64,000 nucleotides of DNA from Bacteroidaceae bacterium HV4-6-C5C. GTDB lineage: Bacteria > Bacteroidota > Bacteroidia > Bacteroidales > Bacteroidaceae. Shown piece after piece: positions 1 through 8,952 of this stretch; position 1 is the first letter of the stretch, and each line of letters opens with the position of its first letter. The stretch is from contig VOIU01000003.1 of assembly GCA_007896885.1 (NCBI GenBank), forward strand, positions 186,001-250,000. The letters run 5' to 3'. Under the pieces are notes generated by a model, which worked only from the letters and a program-made list of their open reading frames with translations, was not told the DNA's origin and did no database searches. A program made the translations under genes and the position numbers.

Positions 1-557
1 ACCAGAGCGGCAACAAGGAAGCCCCATTTGAAGTCTTGAGGATTGCCTGTCTCACCAAAATATCCGCAGACCAGCGGTGCAAGGAATGCACCGACATTCA
101 CTCCCATATAATATATAGTATAAGCGGCGTCTAAACGTTTATCACCGGGTTCGTATAATTGTCCGACAAGAGATGCAACAGTCGGTTTGAAGCAACCATT
201 GCCCATGATAAGAAAGGTGAGCCCACCAAACATTAATCCTTGTGAGAGTTGTACATTTCCTAATGTAGAAGCACTGAAAAACATTAAAAATTGTCCTACT
301 GCCATCATCAAGGCTCCACGAATAACGGAAGTTCGTGCTCCCCAATATCGGTCCGCGATATATCCGCCTATAAGAGGGGTGAGATAAACCAATCCGGTAT
401 AACTTCCATAAATGGAGGCCGCCTTTTCGGTATCAAACATTAAAGCTTGCGTGAGAAAAAGGATAAAAATAGCGCGCATGCCATAATATCCGAATCGTTC
501 TGCCGTACTTGTTGCAAAAATCAGATAAAGACCTTTGGGGTGTTTGGAATTATTCAT
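1..557 (-). CDS. POT-family peptide transporter (N-terminal part, cut by window edge)
   Basis: About 185 N-terminal residues are visible; the gene runs off the left edge. The start is the ATG at 557, giving MNNSKHPKGLY followed by ATSTAERFGYYGMRAIF, the typical first helix of proton-dependent oligopeptide transporters (POT/PTR, the DtpT group of the major facilitator superfamily). Other family marks are GGYIADRYWG after the second helix and GNGCFKPTVASLVGQLY, matching the PTR2 signature around the fourth and fifth helices. The likely role is proton-coupled uptake of di- and tripeptides across the inner membrane. The gene stands alone here, divergent from the NAD(P)HX repair gene. Family assignment is firm; the substrate is inferred. 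Confidence 0.88.
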   Translation of the reverse strand, partial: MNNSKHPKGLYLIFATSTAERFGYYGMRAIFILFLTQALMFDTEKAASIYGSYTGLVYLTPLIGGYIADRYWGARTSVIRGALMMAVGQFLMFFSASTLGNVQLSQGLMFGGLTFLIMGNGCFKPTVASLVGQLYEPGDKRLDAAYTIYYMGVNVGAFLAPLVCGYFGETGNPQDFKWGFLVAAL

Positions 558-908
558 CGTTATTTTTTGTTTGATTATTCATATTGATTTCCGATGTATA
601 ACATTATCTATAATCTCTTTTTACTTTGCATAAATAATAATGCTACTTTTTTTTGTATAACGCGTGCAAATGTATGCATTTACTTTTGATTTGAAGCATG
701 TGGATATTTGATTTCTCTATAAGCCTCTCTTATTGACAATCTTAAAATAGCGATTGGCTCTTTAGTGACCGGATACCAATAAATGTTTTTATTCTTTCTC
801 TTTTTTTGCAAGTTAGTTTCTCTTGTTTTCTTCAGGTCAAACGCTTAATTTTGTACGATAATAGCTTTTTTATTGATTTCTATATAATGAATTGTAAGAA
901 CAATTGAC
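558..908. other. Divergent intergenic region with candidate promoters
   Basis: This AT-rich spacer lies between the divergent transporter and nnr genes. CAAATGTA at 667-674 reads TACATTTG on the minus strand, a Bacteroides-type -7 box about 110 bases before the transporter ATG. TAATTTTG at 846-853 is a plus-strand -7 candidate about 55 bases before nnr. No coding frame or strong hairpin was seen. Confidence 0.45.
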
Positions 909-2423
909 ATGAAAATATTTCCGACTTCAACTCTTAAGGAACTGGATGCTTATACAATAGAGCATGAACCGATTACCTCAATAGATTTAATGGAACGTGC
1001 TTCTCAAGCTATCGCAGAGTCTATTGTGAAGCGTTGGAATGCCGAAACTCCGTTTACGGTTTTTGCGGGGCCGGGTAATAATGGTGGAGATGCTTTAGCT
1101 GTTTCCAGATTACTAGCGGAAAGAGGGTACCGACTCGCTGTATATTTGTTTAATACAAAGAATAGTTTGTCGCCGGAATGTGATATAAATAAGGAGAAAT
1201 TATCAGCACAGGGCAATGTGGATTTTCATGAGGTGACCACTCAGTTTGTCCCTCCTGTTCTTACGGACAAACATGTGGTGATTGATGGGCTGTTTGGCAG
1301 TGGACTTAACAAACCTTTAAGCGGTGGATTTGCCGCTGTAGTGAAATATATTAATTCTTCTTCCGCTAAAGTTGTTGCTTTAGATATTCCATCAGGTTTA
1401 ATGGGGGAAGAAAATACATTTAATGTTCGTACTAATATTATTCGTGCAAATTTGACTCTGAGTTTGCAACTTCCCAAATTATCATTCCTTTTCTCAGAGA
1501 ACCAAGAGTTTATCGGTGAGTGGGAGCTACTTGATATTGGATTGAATGAAGATGGAATTGAAGAACTGGAGACCTCTTTTTTCTTGCTGGAACGTGAGGA
1601 TTTACAAGAACTTCTGAAGCCAAGGTTTAAATTTGCACATAAGGGCAATTTTGGGCATGCTTTACTTATCGCCGGCTGTCAGGGCATGGCGGGTGCTTCT
1701 ATTTTATCGGCTAAAGCTTGTTTGCGTTCCGGAGTAGGCTTGCTAACCGTACATGTACCATCTGTTAATAATACAATCGTACAATCTGCTGTTCCGGAAG
1801 CAATGACTGAAGTTGATCGTGGAATAGAATGTTTTGCCTGTCCAACTGATACAGATGATTACCAGGCAGTAGGTGTCGGTCCGGGCTTGGGTAAGGCAGA
1901 TGAGACAGAGGCTGCTTTATTGGCTCAGATAGATATTTGTCAAACACCTATGGTGATTGATGCGGATGCGTTAAATTTGTTGGCAGAACATCGCACTTAT
2001 ATCGGTAGATTGCCCAAAGGCAGCATACTCACTCCTCACCCGGGGGAGTTGGAACGTTTGGTAGGAAAATGCCAAGATTCATACGAGCGATTAATTAAAG
2101 CCTGTGATTTGGCCAAAACTGCCGGAGTATATATTGTGCTGAAAGGAGCGTATTCGACAATTATTACTCCTGAGGGAAAATGCTTTTTTAATACAACAGG
2201 CAATCCAGGTATGGCTACAGGAGGAAGCGGAGATGTCTTGACCGGTATTATACTTGCGTTATTGGCTCAAAATTTTAAAGCGGAAGATGCGGCTTGTCTT
2301 GGAGTGTACGTTCATGGTTTGGCGGGAGATATTGCAGCAAAGAAAAAAGGTATGATTGGTATGACGGCTGGTGATATCGTCAATTATTTACCAATGGCAT
2401 GGCGCCTGATGGATGAGTCGTAA
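909..2423 (+). CDS. nnr: Bifunctional NAD(P)HX epimerase / ADP-dependent NAD(P)HX dehydratase
   Basis: This 504-residue enzyme repairs hydrated NADH and NADPH. The N-terminal YjeF_N domain (about residues 1-215) interconverts the S and R epimers; it carries GPGNNGGDALA near residues 54-64, DGLFGSGLNKPL and DIPSG. The C-terminal ribokinase-like domain (about 230-500) dehydrates the S form at the cost of ADP; it shows HKGNFGHALLIAG, TPHPGELERL, KGAYSTI and the nucleotide-site motif GNPGMATGGSGDVLTG. Length and domain order match E. coli Nnr. The gene is monocistronic. The ATG at 909 gives the usual N-terminus (MKIFPTSTLKELD), so the start is secure. Confidence 0.93.
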   Translation: MKIFPTSTLKELDAYTIEHEPITSIDLMERASQAIAESIVKRWNAETPFTVFAGPGNNGGDALAVSRLLAERGYRLAVYLFNTKNSLSPECDINKEKLSAQGNVDFHEVTTQFVPPVLTDKHVVIDGLFGSGLNKPLSGGFAAVVKYINSSSAKVVALDIPSGLMGEENTFNVRTNIIRANLTLSLQLPKLSFLFSENQEFIGEWELLDIGLNEDGIEELETSFFLLEREDLQELLKPRFKFAHKGNFGHALLIAGCQGMAGASILSAKACLRSGVGLLTVHVPSVNNTIVQSAVPEAMTEVDRGIECFACPTDTDDYQAVGVGPGLGKADETEAALLAQIDICQTPMVIDADALNLLAEHRTYIGRLPKGSILTPHPGELERLVGKCQDSYERLIKACDLAKTAGVYIVLKGAYSTIITPEGKCFFNTTGNPGMATGGSGDVLTGIILALLAQNFKAEDAACLGVYVHGLAGDIAAKKKGMIGMTAGDIVNYLPMAWRLMDES

Positions 2424-2646
2424 AAAACATTTAAGCTTTTGATCTATTTTATTCCTTATCTCGATATGAAATAATTACTTGTGGGGCTTTTCTGTAATAA
2501 TGCTTCTCCATACACGTATATATATAATGTACTGAAAACGGTTTCTTCTTTTCTTGATTTTTCTGTCACTCACAGCTTATTAAAAAACGAATTTCTTTTT
2601 TTTGATGTTTTTTTAATGTAAAATATCAGGAAAGAATAAATATGTC

Positions 2647-2654
2647 TATATTTG
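2647..2654 (+). promoter_or_regulatory. -7 promoter box TATATTTG
   Basis: This exact TAnnTTTG match lies 57 bases upstream of the lipoprotein ATG at 2712. No convincing -33 TTTG was picked out. Confidence 0.5.
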
Positions 2655-2711
2655 TAATATTGTATTGTGTAGATACAAATGATTATATGTTTAATATTTA
2701 ACTGAATTTCA

Positions 2712-3203
2712 ATGAAAAAGATTAATGTATTTGTATTATTTACTTTGGGTTTTGGACTCTTATTGTCAAGTTGCGCAACTATTTTCACAAAAAGTACTTA
2801 TCCTCTTTCTATTAACAGTAATCCTACAGCCAAAATTTCTGTGACAGATAAAAAAGGAAAGGAAATATATTTGGGAAATACTCCAGCTATTGTTCCTTTG
2901 AAAGCTGGCGCGGGTTTCTTTTCGAAGGCTGAGTATCAGGTGAAATTTACTGCACCCGGTTATGCAGAAAAAATAATTCCAGTGACTTTTAAAATAGAAG
3001 GATGGTATTTCGGTAACATCCTTTTTGGTGGAATTATAGGAATGTTAATTGTTGATCCTGCTACAGGAGCTATGTGGAAACTTGAAAACAAATTTGTGAA
3101 TGAAACTTTGGATCCGCTGACTACTTCTACTCCTGAATTGAAAGTATATAATATTAATAATATTCCTGAAGATTGGAAATCACATTTAGTTGCAGTGAAA
3201 TAA
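2712..3203 (+). CDS. Putative outer-surface lipoprotein with PEGA-like region
   Basis: This 163-residue protein has a lipoprotein signal: MKKINVFVLF, a hydrophobic stretch and the lipobox LLSSC with the lipidated Cys at residue 21. The mature part (SINSNPTAKISVTDKKG, then PGYAEKIIPVTF) resembles PEGA-type beta domains, which often sit on surface proteins. A hydrophobic glycine-rich segment (YFGNILFGGIIGMLIVDPATGAMW, about 97-120) follows; similar segments occur in small Bacteroidales lipoproteins of unknown function. No enzymatic motif is visible. It is monocistronic, with its own promoter box and a downstream terminator. Confidence 0.75.
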   Translation: MKKINVFVLFTLGFGLLLSSCATIFTKSTYPLSINSNPTAKISVTDKKGKEIYLGNTPAIVPLKAGAGFFSKAEYQVKFTAPGYAEKIIPVTFKIEGWYFGNILFGGIIGMLIVDPATGAMWKLENKFVNETLDPLTTSTPELKVYNINNIPEDWKSHLVAVK

Positions 3204-3213
3204 CTTATTAATG

Positions 3214-3263
3214 ATGACTAGTCCTAATAAACCTGTAACGGTTATTTAAGACTAGTCATTTTT
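3214..3263 (+). terminator. Intrinsic terminator overlapping the end of the convergent gene
   Basis: ATGACTAGTC (3214-3223) pairs with GACTAGTCAT (3250-3259), and the intervening sequence adds an inner AATAAACC/GGTTATT pairing. A T-run follows at 3259-3263. The right half lies inside the last codons of the minus-strand DUF5715 gene. Confidence 0.75.
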
Positions 3264-3937
3264 CGCGTTGTGATATGGAAACAGCCTTGTTTTAATTCAT
3301 ATTTTACATAACACTTCTCGGATTTGCGCAAATCGCGTAAAACTTCCGAAAGTACAAGTTTTAGGGTGTCCGAATTTACATCTTGTAAAGGACGTCCATC
3401 TTCATCTTCTACTTTCTCAAAGCGTTTCCAACTCACATCAAAAGTCGTACCGTAGAAGTGTGCCGAATTCTCTGATGCATTCATATTTCCACGGCGTAAC
3501 CGTTTGACGTCATCTTGAGTACGTAAAACAGATGTTACTACCACTTTATTGGGGTTTAAGCCTTTTTTCTCCAATGAATCAAGAAAGTTATTACCGATTG
3601 TCTGTAATAAATTTGACGCAGAAGGAATGAGATAGGGTAGGGAATGCGTTAAGGAATCTACCGTGTAGTATTCGTTAGTTTCAATATGATCTAATTGGTT
3701 TTTCAACGATTCAGCTTCCTCGCGGCACGAAAGGGGCGAAATACCAATAGCTTGCGCCACTTTTAGTTGAGTCTCATTGAGATCTCCGAAAGAGCGTTTA
3801 TAACTTATTACTCCTTTAATATTGTGAGGGTGATTAAGTTTCAGAGACATGTCTCTCTTCCGGCATAATGCAAAGCAAGTAATAAGTACTATACAGGACA
3901 AAAATAGCGGCAGGATTAAACGACGTTTACGTTGCAT
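3242..3937 (-). CDS. DUF5715 family protein, peptidase M15-like fold suspected
   Basis: This 231-residue protein has an N-terminal membrane anchor or signal (LILPLFLSCIVLITCFAL). The conserved core includes VVVTSVLRTQDDVKRLRR, then ENSAHFYGTTFDVSW and a C-terminal KYELKQGCFHIT. The SxHxxGxxxD spacing resembles the zinc-binding motif of D-Ala-D-Ala carboxypeptidases of the M15/VanY type, and the late H in CFHIT could be a further ligand. A periplasmic peptidoglycan-related role is therefore possible but is inference. The family is common in Bacteroidales and functionally undescribed as far as I know. Its last six codons double as part of the opposing terminator. Confidence 0.78.
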   Translation of the reverse strand: MQRKRRLILPLFLSCIVLITCFALCRKRDMSLKLNHPHNIKGVISYKRSFGDLNETQLKVAQAIGISPLSCREEAESLKNQLDHIETNEYYTVDSLTHSLPYLIPSASNLLQTIGNNFLDSLEKKGLNPNKVVVTSVLRTQDDVKRLRRGNMNASENSAHFYGTTFDVSWKRFEKVEDEDGRPLQDVNSDTLKLVLSEVLRDLRKSEKCYVKYELKQGCFHITTRKMTSLK

Positions 3938-4093
3938 AGTTATTTATGTTCGATATTTTTCGAATCAGAGTATACCGCAAAATCTCATAGGGAATGATGA
4001 TTGGCGGTTTACGTAAGTTACTTTGTATTTATAATTAGGATACAAAGATAATTTAATCTACTGAAACGACCGGAAAAGATTTCTCCTTTTTTG

Positions 4094-4101
4094 TACCTTT
4101 G
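4094..4101 (+). promoter_or_regulatory. -7 promoter box TACCTTTG of truA
   Basis: This exact TAnnTTTG match lies 27 bases before the ATG at 4128. It overlaps a GTG at 4101 that is in frame with truA, so that GTG cannot be the start of a transcript made from this promoter. Confidence 0.65.
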
Positions 4102-4127
4102 TGCCTATAAAACCAAATGAAAAGAAC

Positions 4128-4880
4128 ATGCATCGATATTTTATTTATCTCTCGTATGACGGCACCGCTTATCATGGTTGGCAGATCCAACCGAATGGAG
4201 ACAGTGTACAAGAGCGTCTGATGCAAGCACTCTCTACTGTCTTGCGGGGTGAAATTGAAGTTATAGGTGCGGGACGTACAGATGCTGGCGTTCATGCTTC
4301 TTTGATGGTCGCTCATTTTGATACGACTGAATTGTTGGATACCACGTTTTTTGTAGACAAATTGAACAGACTTTTGCCTCGGGATATTGCTGTACATAAT
4401 CTTCGTTTGGTAAAGTCGGACGCGCATGCACGTTTTGATGCTGTCTCGCGTACTTATAAATATTATATTACGACTATAAAGTCTCCATTCAACAGGCTAT
4501 ATTGTTGCCGTTTGTTTCAAAATCCGGATTTTATAAAGATGAATGAGGCAGCGTGTGTCTTGCTCGATTATTCTGATTTCACAAGCTTTAGTAAACTACA
4601 TACTGATGTGAAAACGAATAATTGCAAAGTGACGTATGCCCAATGGGAGCAATTGGAAGATGCAACGTGGGTATTTACGATCAGTGCAGATCGCTTTCTC
4701 CGTAATATGGTACGTGCTATTGTCGGAACATTACTCGAAGTAGGCCGAGGCAAGCTTACAGTGGAAGGGTTTAAGCAGATTATTGAGCAAAAGGATAGAT
4801 GTCTTGCCGGCACTTCAGTCCCCGGGAATGCTTTGTTCCTGACGGATATTGTGTATCCTGAAGAATTGTTCTTGGATTAA
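4128..4880 (+). CDS. truA: tRNA pseudouridine(38-40) synthase TruA
   Basis: This protein of about 250 residues isomerises uridines 38-40 in tRNA anticodon stems. Family motifs are [20 protein letters not shown] near the N-terminus, [11 protein letters not shown] with the catalytic Asp (RTDAGVHA), [13 protein letters not shown], and the C-terminal [19 protein letters not shown]. The frame is open back to a GTG at 4101, but that codon overlaps the -7 box, so the ATG at 4128 ([12 protein letters not shown]) is chosen. It is monocistronic between DUF5715 and a transporter gene. Confidence 0.95.
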   Translation: MHRYFIYLSYDGTAYHGWQIQPNGDSVQERLMQALSTVLRGEIEVIGAGRTDAGVHASLMVAHFDTTELLDTTFFVDKLNRLLPRDIAVHNLRLVKSDAHARFDAVSRTYKYYITTIKSPFNRLYCCRLFQNPDFIKMNEAACVLLDYSDFTSFSKLHTDVKTNNCKVTYAQWEQLEDATWVFTISADRFLRNMVRAIVGTLLEVGRGKLTVEGFKQIIEQKDRCLAGTSVPGNALFLTDIVYPEELFLD

Positions 4881-5035
4881 TTTACTTAATGGCTGAGATT
4901 TCTTTTAGTCTCGTTTGCATTGTTGTATCAATCTTGAGTTGCAAATAAATAGATAATTCAATAGGTGAAGTGTCATGCAAGTCTCTATTTGAGTTCATTG
5001 CTTGATCATAATAATTAAAATAGAATACTGATAAA

Positions 5036-5935
5036 ATGTGGTTGTTTCTTGCTTTTCTTTCAGCAGCTTTGCTGGGCTTCTACGATGCTTTTAAAAAACA
5101 GTCTTTGCGTGATAATGCTGTACTTCCTGTTTTGTTTTTAAACACTCTGTTTTCCAGCTTAATCTTTGTGCCTTTTATTCTTATCTCGGTTTTTATTCCT
5201 GGTGTGTTGGAAAGAACAATGTTTTATGTGCCTGTTGTAGGATGGAATGTTCATCAATTTATTATAATAAAGTCCTTCATCGTGCTTTCTTCCTGGATAT
5301 TTGGATATTTCGGAATGAAGCATCTTCCACTAACAATAGTAGGGCCTATAAATGCTACGCGTCCTGTTATGGTTCTCGTTGGAGCAATGTTGATATTCAG
5401 TGAGCGTTTAAATTTGTACCAGTGGATAGGGGTAATGCTTGCCATACTCTCATTCTTTATGTTAAGCCGTTCAGGTAAAAAAGAAGGAATTGACTTTAAA
5501 CACAATAAATGGATATTCTTTATTATACTTGCTGCTATAACAGGTGCTATAAGTGGGTTGTATGATAAATATCTGATGAAAGAATTTAATCCAATGGTGG
5601 TGCAATCATGGTATAACATTTATCAGGTTTTCATAATGTGTCCCATTATTGTTTTGCTTTGGTATCCTAAACGCAAAGAAAGCACTCCATTTCGCTGGGA
5701 TTGGACGATAATATTAATATCTGTTTTCTTGACTGCTGCTGACTTTGTTTATTTCTATGCGTTGAGCTATGACGATTCTATGATTTCTATTGTGTCGATG
5801 ATACGGCGTGGAAGTGTAGTCATCTCATTTTTATTTGCTGCACTATTCTTTCGTGAGAAGAATTTGAAGAGTAAAGCAATAGATCTTATTTTAGTTTTGA
5901 TAGGAATGTTCTTCTTATATTTAGGAAGCAAGTGA
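5036..5935 (+). CDS. EamA/DMT-family inner-membrane transporter
   Basis: This 299-residue protein has about ten hydrophobic helices, and the two halves resemble each other (LGFYDAFKKQSL in the first, ISGLYDKYLMKEF in the second). That is the internal duplication expected of EamA/drug-metabolite transporters. GPINATRPVMVLVGAMLIFSE, then ILSFFMLSRSGKK, matches the end of the first repeat. The substrate cannot be read from sequence. It starts at the ATG at 5036, 155 bases after truA; no clear promoter box was found in that gap. Confidence 0.82.
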   Translation: MWLFLAFLSAALLGFYDAFKKQSLRDNAVLPVLFLNTLFSSLIFVPFILISVFIPGVLERTMFYVPVVGWNVHQFIIIKSFIVLSSWIFGYFGMKHLPLTIVGPINATRPVMVLVGAMLIFSERLNLYQWIGVMLAILSFFMLSRSGKKEGIDFKHNKWIFFIILAAITGAISGLYDKYLMKEFNPMVVQSWYNIYQVFIMCPIIVLLWYPKRKESTPFRWDWTIILISVFLTAADFVYFYALSYDDSMISIVSMIRRGSVVISFLFAALFFREKNLKSKAIDLILVLIGMFFLYLGSK

Positions 5936-5957
5936 TTCTATTTATCTGTGATATAAA

Positions 5958-5991
5958 TAAAAAAGCCCGCCCCTTACTAAAGAGGCGGACT
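5958..5991 (-). terminator. Intrinsic terminator of the DUF3836 gene
   Basis: On the minus strand GTCCGCCTC pairs with GGGGCGGGC (plus 5965-5973 and 5982-5990), nine pairs counting G-U, followed by a T-rich tract. It lies about 45 bases past the stop of the gene ending at 6035. Confidence 0.85.
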
Positions 5992-6034
5992 CTAAAATCA
6001 AATCAAATTGTTGTTAACTTCTTAAATCGTATTT

Positions 6035-6538
6035 TTATTTTGTTGTGGCAAAGAGATTGGGATCACCATCCATTCGATTGTGATTTACCATATTCCAGCT
6101 TGACTTACTGCTGTTGACCTGCTTGTAAGTCGTATATGCTACGGGCATGTTCTCGTCATTCATCTCACAAACACTTTTTTCCTCATTGGCATCGTATACT
6201 TTGCGAGTATTATTCCACCGGGCATAGAAGGTTGTTATCTTATTATCATTGTATTGATAAGTCAATTTAAAGTAAGGTGTCCATTCTTCTTTTGTAGAGT
6301 CCCATTTAGAGGCTATTTTTGTGGTCAGCCGGTTACTCTCGTCATACTTATATTCGTACATCATGTGTTTATATAAGTAAGCACCATCTTTCTTGAATAT
6401 TGTTTTGGATACTACTTGTTCGCCTTTCATCACTTCATTTGTAATAAATCCATCTTGGGACTGTGCATTAGATTTAATAACACCTGCTACTAATAAAGCT
6501 ATCACTGCAACTGCTTTTAAAAATCTTGTAGTTTTCAT
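6035..6538 (-). CDS. DUF3836-type small secreted protein
   Basis: This 167-residue protein has a cleavable signal peptide (MKTTRFLKAVAVIALLVAGV, cleavage near SNAQS). The mature chain is rich in aromatic residues arranged in strand-like repeats such as MMYEYKYDESNRLTTKI, FKLTYQYNDNKITTFYA and MVNHNRMDGD. This YD/N-rich pattern fits the DUF3836 family of Bacteroides secreted proteins. No function is known and no catalytic motif is seen. It has a strong terminator and is monocistronic. Confidence 0.72.
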   Translation of the reverse strand: MKTTRFLKAVAVIALLVAGVIKSNAQSQDGFITNEVMKGEQVVSKTIFKKDGAYLYKHMMYEYKYDESNRLTTKIASKWDSTKEEWTPYFKLTYQYNDNKITTFYARWNNTRKVYDANEEKSVCEMNDENMPVAYTTYKQVNSSKSSWNMVNHNRMDGDPNLFATTK

Positions 6539-6988
6539 AATCTTAAGTATTTATTGTTTTTAATATAAATCTCTCAACGTTTATATTTATTAGACGGAAC
6601 GAACTGGTCAAAAAGTGGCATCATTTCCTTCTTTTTTTCGTTGAATCTTTCATCTACTTATACTCAATAGCTGTGCCAAATGCATAATTATCTGAAAAAC
6701 AGATATATATCGGTTTTTGGGGTTGTGCGATATCGGACAGATGTACGCTCGTTTACGAACATATCTCTTTATTTTTCTAAAAGATGGAGAGGAAATAGTT
6801 ACTAATCAATCACGCGATTAATTATCTTTAAACAAGACGGTTTCGTTGGTTTACTACATAAATTACTATCTTTGCGCTGAGGATGAACTAAGACTTTTTA
6901 GAGAGTAGTGTGGATATGATGCTATTACCTGGAAAACTTTTTTTATTTGATAACATCCGGTTTGGTTAAAATCAATAGAATACTTAAG
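6539..6988. other. Intergenic region with the DUF3256 promoter
   Basis: This 450-base spacer separates divergent secreted-protein genes. TATCTTTG at 6867-6874 is a plus-strand -7 box, leaving a leader of about 110 bases before the ATG at 6989. Very short frames occur in the leader but none looks constrained. Nothing else was recognised. Confidence 0.5.
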
Positions 6989-7627
6989 ATGAAAAAGATA
7001 GCGATTGCACTGTGTTTGGCTTTTGGTACTGTTATCAATTTAAATGCCCAGCAAGCTAAAAATTATTTTATAAACATGCCCGATAGTATTCTTCCTTTGC
7101 TTACATCGGTAAATCGTGCCGATTGCATAGACTTTTTGGGAAGTAAGATGAAGGCTGAGATAACCAATCGTTTTGGGGCGAAATCGGAGATGACTACTCT
7201 TTCTGCTGATTATATTCGTATCCAAATGAGCGCTCAGAGTACTTGGCAAATGAAATTGCTTGCACTTAATGATACGACAAAAGTAATATGTACTTTATCT
7301 ACAGCTTGTGCTCCGGTGTGTGATAGCGAGATTCGTTTTTATAGTTCAGATTGGAAGCAACTACCTACTTCTACATTTTTGGCGTTACCCGTTGCTTCCG
7401 ATTTTTTGTCGATACCCGATACGTTAACTGATTATAGTGTACGTGATGCATTGGAAGGTGTTGATCTTCTATTGATTAAGGCGGATTTTTCCCCTAATGA
7501 TAATAAGTTGGCGTTTACTTTTACCACTCCTGAATATTTGGGACAGACAACCTCGGATAAAATAAAACCTTATATTCATACTCCTCTTATTTATGTATGG
7601 ACGAAGGGGCGGTTTCAACGAGAATAA
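6989..7627 (+). CDS. DUF3256 family secreted protein
   Basis: This protein of about 212 residues begins MKKIAIALCLAFGTVINLNAQQ, a signal peptide with a NAQ cleavage site. The mature chain shows YFINMPDSILPLLTSVNRADC, CIDFLGSKMKAEITNRFG and WQMKLLALNDTTKVICT, matching the DUF3256 family of Bacteroidales. The frame extends 14 codons upstream, but the ATG at 6989 is taken because it begins the signal peptide. The role is unknown; it is presumably periplasmic or at the outer membrane. A cluster of Cys (CTLSTACAPVCDSE) may be structural. Confidence 0.78.
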   Translation: MKKIAIALCLAFGTVINLNAQQAKNYFINMPDSILPLLTSVNRADCIDFLGSKMKAEITNRFGAKSEMTTLSADYIRIQMSAQSTWQMKLLALNDTTKVICTLSTACAPVCDSEIRFYSSDWKQLPTSTFLALPVASDFLSIPDTLTDYSVRDALEGVDLLLIKADFSPNDNKLAFTFTTPEYLGQTTSDKIKPYIHTPLIYVWTKGRFQRE

Positions 7628-7682
7628 TCTACGATAGTAATAGTATCGTTATTCTGTTTCTCCAAAAGTGTTGCAGCTGTTA

Positions 7683-8576
7683 TTATTTTACTTTTATCCG
7701 GTCAAATCCTTCTCCATAAACTCCGATCACTGCACTCTGCGATACAAAAGCTTGAGGGTCGATATCTCTGATCAATCTGAATATAATGGTTGATTCTCTC
7801 TTCTTTGCCAATACAAATAGCATTTTTATTTCTTTGCCCGTATAAAAGCCTGAAGCGTCAATAACGGTAGCGCCACGATGGGGGTATTCGTTGATATGTT
7901 TTGCTATTTCCTGGTACTTTTCACTAATGATAAAGAACTGGACTGATTGACGGGCACTGTTTACCACTTGATCTAAGACAAAGCTACATATATATAAAGT
8001 AACGTAGCCATAAACAACTTTTTCCCAATTATGAAGTGCAAAATAGCTGGATGAAATGATTATTAAGTCGCATATCAACATTACTCTTCCCAGTGTAATG
8101 TCTCTATATTTGTTGATAATCGCCGCTATGATATCGGTTCCGCCGGTACTCCCATTTGCTGAGAATGCAATACCTATACCCGATCCACAGAAAGAAGCAC
8201 CAATGACACATGCCATAAACGGCTGATCTTTTAGTAACACAATGTCTTTAGTGAAATGCTGGATGATATAGAGAAAGAAAGTTAATGTACATACGGCATA
8301 TACCGTTTTAATGCAGAACTTCCAACCAAGGATGCGGATGGATAAGACTAACAATATAAAGTTGATAGTGAAATAGGTGTACTGAACAGGAAAGCCTGAA
8401 GCAAAGTATATAATAGAAGCAATTCCGGGTACTCCTCCTGTAGTAATGTTGTTAGGTAATAGAAAGACGGTCCAACCAATCCCGTAGAGAATCATCCCTA
8501 AGGCAATCATTACATAGTCGCGGGCTTCGCGCGTCAAGCTTGGCTTAAGTGGAGGAATTATAGCTTGCGCTTTCAT
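7683..8576 (-). CDS. YitT family (DUF161/DUF2179) membrane protein
   Basis: This 298-residue protein has five or six transmembrane helices in the N-terminal two-thirds (GMILYGIGWTVFLLPNNITTGGVPG at the start). A soluble C-terminal DUF2179 domain (QYQEIAKHI-type region, then ATVIDASGFYTGKEIKMLF) follows. The motif GSTGGTDIIAAIINKY is characteristic of YitT proteins. Substrate and role are unknown. The open frame continues 38 codons upstream, but a minus-strand -7 box at 8632-8639 lies inside that extension, so the ATG at 8576 (MKAQAIIPPL) is the start. Confidence 0.88.
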   Translation of the reverse strand: MKAQAIIPPLKPSLTREARDYVMIALGMILYGIGWTVFLLPNNITTGGVPGIASIIYFASGFPVQYTYFTINFILLVLSIRILGWKFCIKTVYAVCTLTFFLYIIQHFTKDIVLLKDQPFMACVIGASFCGSGIGIAFSANGSTGGTDIIAAIINKYRDITLGRVMLICDLIIISSSYFALHNWEKVVYGYVTLYICSFVLDQVVNSARQSVQFFIISEKYQEIAKHINEYPHRGATVIDASGFYTGKEIKMLFVLAKKRESTIIFRLIRDIDPQAFVSQSAVIGVYGEGFDRIKVK

Positions 8577-8631
8577 TATTGGTGAATTAAGTTTCAATCT
8601 ATTCAATGTGTTATGTGATTTATTTTCGCGG

Positions 8632-8639
8632 CAAATATA
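8632..8639 (-). promoter_or_regulatory. -7 promoter box TATATTTG of the YitT-family gene
   Basis: CAAATATA on the plus strand reads TATATTTG on the minus strand, about 55 bases before the ATG at 8576. It fixes the start of that gene. Confidence 0.6.
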
Positions 8640-8694
8640 CTTCTTAATTTTGTATTTTATCGAGAGTAAAGAAGATGAATTATGAACCAATTAA

Positions 8695-8730
8695 TAAAAA
8701 AAAGAGAGAATCTGAAAATCAGATTCTCTC
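8695..8730 (-). terminator. Intrinsic terminator of the tRNA operon
   Basis: A perfect 12-bp stem, GAGAGAATCTGA (8704-8715) with TCAGATTCTCTC (8719-8730), has a 3-base loop. On the minus strand it is followed by eight T (8696-8703). It ends the tRNA-Tyr/tRNA-Gly transcript. Confidence 0.92.
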
Positions 8731-8737
8731 TCCTGAG

Positions 8738-8810
8738 AGCGGAAGACGGGGCTCAAACCCGCGACCCTCAGCTTGGAAGGCTAATGCTCTATCAACTGAG
8801 CTACTTCCGC
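8738..8810 (-). tRNA. tRNA-Gly (anticodon UCC)
   Basis: The minus strand reads GCGGAAGTAGCTCAGTTGA... with a D-arm, anticodon loop CCTTCCAAG (anticodon TCC), T-arm GCGGGTTTGAGCCCCGT and a closing CTTCCGC, then discriminator T. The acceptor stem GCGGAAG/CTTCCGC is fully paired. The gene is 73 bases long without an encoded CCA. It is co-transcribed with tRNA-Tyr, 8 bases downstream of it. Confidence 0.95.
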
Positions 8811-8818
8811 ATGTTTTG

Positions 8819-8901
8819 TGGGCAAAGATGGATTCGAACCACCGAAGGCGTAAGCCAGCAGATTTACAGTCTGCCCCATTTGGCCACTCTGGTATTTGCC
8901 C
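8819..8901 (-). tRNA. tRNA-Tyr (anticodon GUA)
   Basis: The minus strand has the acceptor stem GGGCAAA/TTTGCCC, anticodon loop ACTGTAAAT (anticodon GTA) and a long variable arm typical of bacterial tRNA-Tyr (class II). The T-loop is GGTTCGAATCC. The gene is 83 bases long with discriminator A and no encoded CCA. It is the first of two tRNAs transcribed from a promoter at the end of ribH. Confidence 0.95.
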
Positions 8902-8952
8902 GCGTGCTTGTTAAATTTTGGGACTGTGATGTCTTTCTCTCTAACAGCGGTG

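Noticed and set aside
4101..4127. GTG start of truA nine codons upstream
   Set aside because: The codon overlaps the -7 promoter box TACCTTTG and would not be within the transcript.
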